DNA of 64,000 nt from Trichobilharzia regenti (lineage: Eukaryota > Platyhelminthes > Trematoda > Strigeidida > Schistosomatidae), in the NCBI GenBank assembly GCA_944472135.2, contig OX235270.1, positions 119,179,842 through 119,243,841 of the forward strand, given 5' to 3'. Shown here piece after piece: positions 56,401 through 64,000 of this stretch. Both the position numbers and the translations under genes were made by a program. Position 1 is the first letter of the stretch; every line of letters starts with the position of its first letter. The notes beneath the pieces were generated by a model. That model saw only the letters and a list, made by a program, of their open reading frames with translations. It had not been told where the DNA came from and did no database searches.

Positions 56401-59384
56401 CAACGATAAGGCGATAATTTAATGAAGAGTATTGAAGTATACATGTGACGTTTTGAACAACTTTTAGGCATTTCACCGAGTTTCCAATCATTTATCCTTA
56501 GTATTCTAAGGATGCCTCCAGCGAGACAAATTAGACTTACCTACGTGGATCACATAAACAGTCACGGACTGCATATCTTGAAGCCTACTTAAAATGACTG
56601 GACTACCCGAATTTCTATCCAGCACAATACCATTAAATTTTCGTCATTTCACATTGTTTTAATCATCAAATTACGTCCTTTGGTCGTAAAATTAATCAGC
56701 TTTAATTAGCTTTTAACATACTACTTGAGTGATTCTCGAAGAAGACGAAGAAAAAGCATTGTGAGACATTAGAGTTTTCGTCCCAGGTCGAATAGTATTG
56801 CGTCAAGTGATTTACTATCGATTACTACTTTACTTGAAGATCCTGGACGAAGAGTAGATATTATTCAATAGAATTTTGTACAGAGTGCAGATAGTTTATC
56901 CAGAATAAAACTGTCATTATTATTATCATACATATGATTTAGGTTTTTTTTCCCATTTTAGCCTTGCTTCCCATAAAAATGAATACATGATGAGGAGGCT
57001 TGTATAGCAAATAACCCATACACTTAATACGAAAAACGTTAAGAACTTCTTAGACTGATATTTATATCATAGTTAAGAATCTTTGTCTAACTTTTCGGCC
57101 TTGCTAAATATGTACAATGCTGTGAAGGCGATGATAGTAGTCAAACACTCACATATTTCTCATTCAACTTGCATTTATTGAATTAGCAGCTATGCAATAT
57201 GATATAATGTAAATCCCATGCAGTACATTCAATCCTAAATAACACATTCCAAGAGATTGTTTTACATATAACTTTTTACAGACTACAAGTAATGATGACA
57301 CAATTCAATTTATTGAATAAACTCCACGATAAAACTATTTACATGGGCTGATAGTAAAAATTCAAACCAAACACGTTCGCCCAGAAGAGTAACTCTTCAC
57401 TGAACGCCTGCTCGTGTGGACCTAGGTATGCAGTCTGTAGCCAGTGTTTGCTATCCAAACGTATCATCGAATAGTTACTCTCATGGTTTCAAAAAGAAGA
57501 AAAAAGGTCCCCCCCGAAGCTGTATTCTGGAACACCTAATCGAACCGGAGCACCAAACAAACTCACAAAGTAACCTCAAAGTCATCTATAGAATACTTGG
57601 GAATCTTGCTATTTATTATTATTATTATTGTATCCTTTAGTTCCTAGAGGAACATAGGGCTTCAGCTGCGCACCTCCATTGACTTCGGTTTTCTGACAAC
57701 TTTTTCACCCTGCTCCAGGTCTGCCCACATGCTTTCATCTCCTCTTCACATGACCTCCTCCAAGTCACCCTTGGACGACCAACTCGCCGCCTCCCTTTCG
57801 GGTTCCACTCGAGGGCTTGTCTAGTGATGTCACTTGATGGTTTCCTCAGCGTATGGCCAATCCATCTCCATTTCTTTCTGCCTATTTGTTTCACAATCGG
57901 TTCCTGATTGGTTCGCTCCCAGAGATCCCTGTTGCTGATCTTTTCTGGCCATCTGATCTTGAGTATTGAGCGGAGACAGTTGTTAATGAAGGTTTGAAGT
58001 TTGTTTGAGATGCTCTTTATGACTCGCCAAGTCTCTGATCCGTATAGTAGCACTGACTTCACATTGGAGTTGAAAATCCGGATCTTATTTTTGATGCTGA
58101 TTGCTGTTGACCTCCACACAGATTTGAGAGTAATGAAAGCTTGTCTTGCTTTTCCGATTCTGGCTTTGATGTCTTCGTCAGTTCCGCCTGTAGTTGAGAC
58201 GATGCTTCCCAGGTAGGTGAAGGAGGTTGTTTCTTTCAGGTTCTTCCCATTTATGCTTATTGTGGTCTGTTGTTGCTGTTGATGTTGGCAAGGAATCTTC
58301 ATCACCTCTGTTTTATCTATGTTCACGTGAAGTCCTATCTTTGATGCTTCTTCTGCCAACTTGTTACTTTTCATTTGCATATCTTCCAGTTTATGGGAAA
58401 TCAGACATATATCATCGGCGAAATCCAGATCCTCCAAGTCTTTTGTGTCAGTCCATTTTATGCCTGTTCCCTCGTTGGTTGCCGTTGTCTGTCGCATTAT
58501 CCAATCAATTGCAATCAGGAAGATCATTGGTACGAATCAAACTGCTTCAAACCACAAAAGCAATTGTAATTCAAATATTAAAACCTGAACTCTGCATGCA
58601 AAAGAAGTTTGTTTAGTCATTAAATCTACAGTGGACCTAACTTATCTTAACACCAAATACGTAATTATAGTTTCGCCTGTATATATATATATATATGCTG
58701 TTGTATACCTTGAGAATGATATCGCCAAAAAGAGTAACTCTTCACTGAACACCTCTCAATCTCTATGAATTAATGAGCAACTTACATTTATGTCACAGAG
58801 AAATGAATCAACGCAGACAGATCCATGTATCCATAATAATCTGTGTGTTACTGAAAATCATATCAGTAAAATCAAATAGCACTACGGCTAGATGACAGAA
58901 GATAAGACAAACTTAACAGGAAAATTCAACACACACACACAATATAATAAACATGACTAACTTACTTATTACAACTGTTTAACAAATATGCAGTTTTAGA
59001 CGGATCGTAATCTTCAGAAAATACTGCTAACTGAGCTAACGGTCGAGTGACACCATTGATATCATTTGAAGACTTCTTTTCACAACACGGAATTTCACGA
59101 CTACACCTTCCTATTTTTGGAGCTGCTTCATAGAAAAGATTGCTACGAGGCCAAATCGAGGAATACGCATTCTTTGAATTACTAAAATTTGTATTCTGTG
59201 CGTTATTACTTCTGTGTGAGTTTACAGATGCAGACGATAATTTGCCAGATTTACAGAGATCATCTTCAGTACGACGAAGGCAATTCAAAACAACCGCTGC
59301 GTTCAAACGATTAGCAAGACAACCTAGAGATTGTATACTTAACACAGATAATCTATCATTCTTGTCAAAGACTCCAAAACAAAT
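50437..59384 (-). CDS. SCYL3: SCYL3/PACE-1-like protein, C-terminal half (5 exons, 5' partial)
   Basis: Joined minus-strand exons are 59384..58966, 56222..56194, 55570..55194, 53247..53095 and 50481..50437. They give 1023 nt and 340 residues, ending in TGA with no internal stop. All introns are GT-AG. The phases (2, 1, 0, 0) agree at each join, including both sides of the 29-nt micro-exon. Residues 1-45 look like the last helices of a HEAT-type repeat (RLSVLSIQSLGCLANRLNAA). An S/N/K-rich disordered region follows (with YSSIWPRS), then an EREVDAILTLMEPKI motif and a tryptophan-rich acidic end (GWEDAWNSDT). This order resembles the end of SCYL3 (PACE-1), a SCY1-like pseudokinase tied to Golgi and ezrin. 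The kinase and most HEAT exons would lie beyond 59.4 kb. The family call is from memory of short motifs and is less secure than the gene structure. Confidence 0.6.
50482..52270. other. Intronic stretch; (TA)n at 51279-51298 and a possible SINE head
   Basis: Intron before the last SCYL3-like exon. A tRNA-like segment around 51985-52055 (GATCCATTGGCATAATAAGT, CCTGATTCGAATCTCATTCC) may be a decayed SINE. Confidence 0.4.
52272..52935 (-). pseudogene. RTE LINE relic, fairly young
   Basis: In reverse it matches the intact RTE from the TISINGKNLKE-equivalent region to the 3' end (GTTCCTAGAGGAGCATAAGG on the plus strand). LLYGSETWR is still readable (near 52680-52650). Several frameshifts. Inserted in the last intron of the SCYL3-like gene. 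Confidence 0.85.
53095..53247 (-). CDS. SCYL3: SCYL3-like, penultimate exon
   Basis: 51 codons, phase 0 on both sides. The acceptor is AAAAACCTTAG and the donor GAA|GTATGT. Only one of the three frames is open. Contains ILNEEREVDAILTLMEPKIV. Confidence 0.78.
53382..53431. repeat. (TA)n microsatellite, longest in the window
   Basis: About 25 TA units, 135 bp upstream (gene sense) of the penultimate SCYL3-like exon. Confidence 0.95.
53711..54242 (+). mobile_element. RTE-like LINE (second lineage), 5'-truncated copy with TSD
   Basis: Matches the C-terminal end and 3' UTR of the 45.1-47.8 kb element (GTTAGGCGTCGAGTGCTAGG, the decayed LRWLGHVLRMPSH region, and GTGCAAAGTTCTATGTCGAA). It ends in GACAGACAGACAG. 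It is flanked by a 16-bp direct repeat, GACAGTTAACAAAATA, at 53695-53710 and 54243-54258, the signature of target-primed insertion. Several frameshifts, for example a stop in place of the arginine after SHRLP. Confidence 0.93.
54640..54890 (-). mobile_element. S3 SINE, antisense
   Basis: In reverse: GGTCTCACTGACTTAATGGT (A box), CCTGGGTCCAAACCCTGATG (B box), then GTGCGTACTGCTAAGG and CAGCTGTCCAATACTCCC. Hammerhead core mutated (CUAAGGU for CUGANGA). The open frame 54607-54810 is an accident of this repeat; it shares TSVRE and ENLGVLDSC with the 41 kb copy. Confidence 0.75.
55194..55570 (-). CDS. SCYL3: SCYL3-like, low-complexity exon
   Basis: Residues 150-275. The acceptor is ATAATTTTCAG and the donor GAAAAG|GTATGC. 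Ser/Asn-rich (SNNNTSNNENSSNSHDSHSG) and then a charged end, KKEEKEEQQQRQEEK, likely a short helix. Confidence 0.75.
56194..56222 (-). CDS. SCYL3: SCYL3-like, 29-nt micro-exon
   Basis: The acceptor is TTCTTGAAATAG and the donor CG|GTGAGT. It takes two bases from the exon before and gives one base to the exon after, reading N-SPVTSTLTD-G across the joins. Skipping it would put a TGA in frame at once, because AA+GTGAT gives AAG TGA. It therefore looks constitutive. Confidence 0.8.
56223..57360. other. Intronic stretch, nothing recognised
   Basis: Between the micro-exon and the first exon found of the SCYL3-like gene. No exon or clear repeat. Confidence 0.4.
57622..58528 (-). mobile_element. RTE LINE, young 5'-truncated copy
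   Basis: Tail of ATT units (57608-57633 on the plus strand), then the conserved 3' end, then an intact frame up to the truncation at 58527-58528. Almost identical to the copy at the left edge but in opposite orientation. Confidence 0.93.
57637..58527 (-). CDS. RTE LINE pol, C-terminal 296 codons, intact frame
   Basis: Open from the truncation point (MIFLIAIDWIMRQ) through LDFADD to the stop. Compared with the left-edge copy only six residues differ (V/M, M/V, S/C, L/I, A/P, R/S), so both came recently from near-identical sources. It lacks the endonuclease and most of the RT, so it cannot act alone. It sits in an intron of the SCYL3-like gene, in the sense orientation. Confidence 0.9.
   Translation of the reverse strand: MIFLIAIDWIMRQTTATNEGTGIKWTDTKDLEDLDFADDICLISHKLEDMQMKSNKLAEEASKIGLHVNIDKTEVMKIPCQHQQQQQTTISINGKNLKETTSFTYLGSIVSTTGGTDEDIKARIGKARQAFITLKSVWRSTAISIKNKIRIFNSNVKSVLLYGSETWRVIKSISNKLQTFINNCLRSILKIRWPEKISNRDLWERTNQEPIVKQIGRKKWRWIGHTLRKPSSDITRQALEWNPKGRRRVGRPRVTWRRSCEEEMKACGQTWSRVKKLSENRSQWRCAAEALCSSRN
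58679..58696. repeat. Short (TA)n microsatellite
   Basis: About nine TA units next to the PLE relic. Confidence 0.85.
58966..59384 (-). CDS. SCYL3: SCYL3-like, first exon found
   Basis: Residues 1-139 plus two bases. The acceptor is TTTCACGGTGTAG and the donor a perfect AA|GTAAGT. Starts ICFGVFDKNDRLSVLSIQSL and contains NAYSSIWPRSNLFYEAAP and AVFSEDYDPSK. The satellite array begins only about 170 bp upstream of this exon in the gene sense. Confidence 0.75.
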
Positions 59385-59952
59385 CTACACCGTGAAATTA
59401 AAAAAAAATTAAAATTCCATTGAAAAATTTCCACAAAAGCACAAAATCAATAAGCCATATATACATACATAAAATAAAAAAAGAGGCCAAATAGGTATAT
59501 TATACTAACAGTCGCCCCAAATATCAAAGAATGTAAACCACAGTCAAACAAACAAATAGACAAACACTAAACATACCAGCCAGCCACCACAGGAGAACCA
59601 CACGGAGAATACAAAAAAACACATAAACAAACGGGAAAAAACGACCAATTATAAGAAAACAGAAAAAAAAACACGCCCAAACCAAAATAATTAAAATGAA
59701 ACATAAAAACAATAGAGAACATCAAAAAAACCGAAAGCAACTCCGAAATATTCAAAAACAAGCTCCTGCACAAAAACAAACACACACACACACACCCTCC
59801 AACTAAACCAACTACAAACATCACCTGTGGCTGAGACTTAAACGCAAAACGTATACCACGATCGGGAGCTATATCCCAGCACTCAATCAATCTCGCATAC
59901 TTCGACAAACAACACTCTCATTGAACGAGAATGTATCAGCCAAATATGCACT

Positions 59953-60554
59953 TATCTAGGGAGCATTGTCTCAACTACAAGAGGAGCGGACGAGGATGTC
60001 AAATCGAGAATCGGGAAGGCGAAAAACACATTCATCAACCTGATATCAATCTGGAAATCGTCATCACTCAGCATCACCAACAAAATTCGGATTTTCAATA
60101 CAAACGTAAAGTCAGTTCTTTTATGCGGACCAGAAACTTGCCAGGTGCGCCACAAAAAACATTTCCAAAAGGTTGCAGACCTTTATTAAAAACTGTCTTC
60201 GCTCTATACTAAAGATAAGAGGGCCGGAAAGAATCACCAACAAGGAATTATGGGAACAAACAAAGCAAGAACCAATTGCCCAACAACCATGCAGTAGAAA
60301 GTGGAGACAGATCGGACACTCACTGCGGAGACCGCTGGGTGACATCGCCCGTAAAGCCCTCGAGTGGAACCGAAAAAGAAGTGACGTGTTGGACGTCAAA
60401 GGGTGACATAGTGAAGATCGTGTGATACGAGCTGAAACAATATGGACTAACATGGATATAGGCGAAAAATACAGCACAAGACAGAAACAAATGGAGAAGA
60501 GCACTTGAAGCCCTAGTTTTATAAGCAACACAAGGAAGTAATAAAAATCACCAC
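59953..60554 (+). pseudogene. RTE LINE fragment inside satellite unit 1
   Basis: Starts at the YLGSIVSTT segment (CTATCTAGGG-like start) and includes NKIRIFNTNVKSVLL, then frameshifts to a decayed 3' end (GAAGCCCTAGTTTTATAAGC). It is flanked by TATGCACT at 59945-59952 and 60555-60562, a target-site duplication taken from the monomer. Confidence 0.85.
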
Positions 60555-61144
60555 TATGCACTAAACTAACACAAGCATTCACTTACTTCATTAACCTGCC
60601 ATCTCAACCTCCTACAACAGACAAACAAACAAACAAACAAACGAACACACACACACACACCCTCCAACTAAACCAACTACAAACATCACCTGTGGCTGAG
60701 ACTTAAACCCAAAACGTATACCACGATCGGGAGCTATATCCCAGCACTCAATCAATCTCGCATACTTCGACAAACAACACTCTCATTGAACGAGAATGTA
60801 TCAGCCAAATATGCACTAAACTCACACAACCCATCCACAAACAAACACCCAAAAACCACGAATCACTCACCACACCACATACAACCAACAACACAATAAC
60901 CACACAACAAATACCAATCACTCACTCCACTAACCTCCTATCTCAACCTCCTGCAACAGACAAACAAACAAACACACACACACACACCCTCCAACTAAAC
61001 CAACTACAAACATCACCTGTGGCTGAGACTTAAACCCAAAACGTATACCACGATCGGGAGCTATATCCCAGCACTCAATCAATCTCGCATACTTCGACAA
61101 ACAACACTCTCATTGAACGAGAATGTATCAGCCAAATATGCACT

Positions 61145-61747
61145 TATCTAGGGAGCATTGTCTCAACTACAAGAGGAGCGGACGAGGATGTCAAATCGAG
61201 AATCGGGAAGGCGAAAAACACATTCATCAACCTGATATCAATCTGGAAATCGTCATCACTCAGCATCACCAACAAAATTCGGATTTTCAATACAAACGTA
61301 AAGTCAGTTCTTTTATGCGGACCAGAAACTTGCCAGGTGCGCCACAAAAAACATTTCCAAAAGGTTGCAGACCTTTATTAAAAACTGTCTTCGCTCTATA
61401 CTAAAGATAAGAGGGCCGGAAAGAATCACCAACAAGGAATTATGGGAACAAACAAAGCAAGAACCAATTGCCCAACAACCATGCAGTAGAAAGTGGAGAC
61501 AGATCGGACACTCACTGCGGAGACCGCTGGGTGACATCGCCCGTAAAGCCCTCGAGTGGAACCCGAAAAAGAAGTGACGTGTTGGACGTCAAAGGGTGAC
61601 ATAGTGAAGATCGTGTGATACGAGCTGAAACAATATGGACTAACATGGATATAGGCGAAAAATACAGCACAAGACAGAAACAAATGGAGAAGAGCACTTG
61701 AAGCCCTAGTTTTATAAGCAACACAAGGAAGTAATAAAAATCACCAC
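61145..61747 (+). pseudogene. RTE LINE fragment inside satellite unit 3 (duplicate of the first)
   Basis: Exactly 1192 bp from the first copy and the same except for a C added in the GAACCCGAAAAAGAA segment. Flanked by the same TATGCACT (61137-61144 and 61748-61755). It therefore arose by amplification of the composite unit, not by a second insertion. Confidence 0.88.
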
Positions 61748-64000
61748 TATGCACTAAACTAACACAAGCATTCACTTACTTCATTAACCTGCCATCTCAA
61801 CCTCCTACAACAGACAAACAAACAAACAAACAAACGAACACACACACACACACCCTCCAACTAAACCAACTACAAACATCACCTGTGGCTGAGACTTAAA
61901 CCCAAAACGTATACCACGATCGGGAGCTATATCCCAGCACTCAATCAATCTCGCATACTTCGACAAACAACACTCTCATTGAACGAGAATGTATCAGCCA
62001 AATATGCACTAAACTCACACAACCCATCCACAAACAAACACCAAAAAACCACGAATCACTCACCACACCACATACAACCAACAACACAATAACCACACAA
62101 CAAATACCAATCACTCACTCCACTAACCTCCTATCTCAACCTCCTGCAACAGACAAACAAACAAACAAACACACACACACACACACCCTCCAACTAAACC
62201 AACTACAAACATCACCTGTGGCTGAGACTTAAACCCAAAACGTATACCACGATCGGGAGCTATATCCCAGCACTCAATCAATCTCGCATACTTCGACAAA
62301 CAACACTCTCATTGAACGAGAATGTATCAGCCAAATATGCACTAAACTCACACAACCCATCCACAAACAAACACCAGAAAAAACCACAAATCACTCACCA
62401 CACCACATACAACCAACAACACAATAACCACACAACAAATACCAATCACTCACTCCACTAACCTCCTATCTCAACCTCCTGCAACAGACAAACAAACAAA
62501 CAAACACACACACACACACACCCTCCAACTAAACCAACTACAAACATCACCTGTGGCTGAGACTTAAACCCAAAACGTATACCACGATCGGGAGCTATAT
62601 CCCAGCACTCAATCAATCTCGCATACTTCGACAAACAACACTCTCATTGAACGAGAATGTATCAGCCAAATATGCACTAAACTCACACAACCCATCCACA
62701 AACAAACACCCAAAAACCACGAATCACTCACCACACCACATACAACCAACAACACAATAACCACACAACAAATACCAATCACTCACTCCACTAACCTCCT
62801 ATCTCAACCTCCTGCAACAGACAAACAAACAAACAAACACACACACACACACCCTCCAACTAAACCAACTACAAACATCACCTGTGGCTGAGACTTAAAC
62901 CCAAAACGTATACCACGATCGGGAGCTATATCCCAGCACTCAATCAATCTCGCATACTTCGACAAACAACACTCTCATTGAACGAGAATGTATCAGCCAA
63001 ATATGCACTAAACTCACACAACCCATCCACAAACAAACACCAAAAAACCACGAATCACTCACCACACCACATACAACCAACAACACAATAACCACACAAC
63101 AAATACCAATCACTCACTCCACTAACCTCCTATCTCAACCTCCTGCAACAGACAAACAAACAAACAAACAAACACACACACACACACCCTCCAACTAAAC
63201 CAACTACAAACATCACCTGTGGCTGAGACTTAAACCCAAAACGTATACCACGATCGGGAGCTATATCCCAGCACTCAATCAATCTCGCATACTTCGACAA
63301 ACAACACTCTCATTGAACGAGAATGTATCAGCCAAATATGCACTAAACTCACACAACCCATCCACAAACAAACACCAAAAAACCACGAATCACTCACCAC
63401 ACCACATACAACCAACAACACAATAACCACACAACAAATACCAATCACTCACTCCACTAACCTCCTATCTCAACCTCCTGCAACAGACAAACAAACAAAC
63501 AAACACACACACACACACACCCTCCAACTAAACCAACTACAAACATCACCTGTGGCTGAGACTTAAACCCAAAACGTATACCACGATCGGGAGCTATATC
63601 CCAGCACTCAATCAATCTCGCATACTTCGACAAACAACACTCTCATTGAACGAGAATGTATCAGCCAAATATGCACTAAACTCACACAACCCATCCACAA
63701 ACAAACACCAAAAAACCACAAATCACTCACCACACCACATACAACCAACAACACAATAACCACACAACAAATACCAATCACTCACTCCACTAACCTCCTA
63801 TCTCAACCTCCTGCAACAGACAAACAAACAAACAAACACACACACACACACCCTCCAACTAAACCAACTACAAACATCACCTGTGGCTGAGACTTAAACC
63901 CAAAACGTATACCACGATCGGGAGCTATATCCCAGCACTCAATCAATCTCGCATACTTCGACAAACAACACTCTCATTGAACGAGAATGTATCAGCCAAA

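Larger units (their letters stand above)
57365..58625 (+). pseudogene. GIY-YIG (PLE) relic split by an RTE insertion
   Basis: The left half (57365-57620) reads NACSCGPRY (about 57401), ILEHLIEPEHQT and VIYRILGNLA. The right half (58531-58625) reads VRIKLLQTTKA and LKPELCMQKKFV. Together they follow the same order as the relics at 10.5 and 11.8 kb. The RTE copy 57622-58528 sits exactly between VIYRILGNLA and VRIKLL. After 58690 the start of another unit (ENDIAKKSNSSLNT) recurs, as it does before 57401, suggesting a partial tandem copy. Confidence 0.65.
59560..64000. repeat. A/C-rich tandem satellite, monomer about 333 bp, runs off the window
   Basis: The anchor CCCTCCAACTAAACC starts at 59795, 60660, 60987, 61853, 62186, 62521, 62852, 63187, 63520 and 63851. 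Spacings are therefore 865, 327, 866, 333, 335, 331, 335, 333 and 331. Length changes come mainly from the (CAAA)n/(CA)n tract before the anchor. The monomers are almost identical, so the array was homogenised recently. The two long units carry an RTE fragment. The plus strand is strongly poor in G and T. A fixed segment (CCACGATCGGGAGCTATATC, GAGACTTAAACCC) read in reverse resembles a decayed tRNA-like head with a B box. 59560-59795 is A/C-rich lead-in sequence of similar composition. Minus-strand frames here (59567-59908, 59524-59712) are composition artefacts. Confidence 0.96.

Noticed and set aside
59567..59908. Minus-strand frames of 113 and 62 codons
   Set aside because: Low-complexity F/V/C-rich reading of A/C-rich satellite lead-in.
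59931..60212. 93-codon frame repeated at 61123-61404
   Set aside because: Wrong reading frame of the RTE fragment; the real frame has the YLGSIVSTT segment.
59795..64000. Regularly spaced repeats as a CRISPR array
   Set aside because: The whole unit of about 333 bp repeats; there are no short repeats with unique spacers, and the DNA is animal.

Overview
The window looks like schistosome (blood fluke) genomic DNA. The reasons are an Sm-alpha-type SINE carrying the schistosome hammerhead-ribozyme architecture, many RTE-clade LINE copies, Penelope-like elements (PLEs), AT-rich non-coding DNA with long (TA)n tracts, and small exons separated by multi-kilobase introns. The species is not determined here. 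There is no bacterial-style gene organisation and no convincing tRNA, rRNA or CRISPR feature. Apart from the two host genes below, nearly all recognisable sequence is retroelement.

Host genes: two head-to-tail minus-strand genes can be assembled from exons whose splice sites and codon phases fit. (1) 24464..43891 holds seven exons, 648 residues in total, of a coiled-coil protein that matches CFAP157 (cilia/flagella-associated, DUF4515) in layout. Its start exon was not found and should lie between 43.9 and 50.4 kb. (2) 50437..59384 holds five 3' exons, 340 residues in total and including a 29-nt micro-exon, resembling the C-terminal half of the SCY1-like pseudokinase SCYL3/PACE-1. Its kinase exons would lie beyond 59.4 kb.

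Layout: 1-24 kb contains no confident host exon. It has one young RTE LINE end, many decayed RTE relics, five tRNA-derived SINE families (called S1-S5 here) and two opposed PLE/GIY-YIG relics that form a large inverted repeat. 24-44 kb is the CFAP157-like gene. Its introns hold a nearly whole Penelope element (37.6-40.5 kb) that was itself interrupted by a second LINE type, an internally deleted RTE, and more SINEs. 44-50 kb has a PLE split by a nearly intact LINE (45.1-47.8 kb). 50-59.4 kb is the SCYL3-like gene with intronic insertions, including a LINE fragment with a 16-bp target-site duplication and a second young RTE copy. 59.5-64 kb is an A/C-rich tandem satellite of about 333 bp that runs off the window. 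Two of its units carry the same RTE insertion, giving a 1192-bp higher-order repeat.

The most distinctive theme is hammerhead-type self-cleaving RNA cores. They recur in three SINE families (S2/Sm-alpha, S3, S5) and, as candidates, in the terminal repeats of two PLE types. The S1 SINE instead shares its 3' end with the RTE LINE, which suggests LINE-dependent mobilisation.
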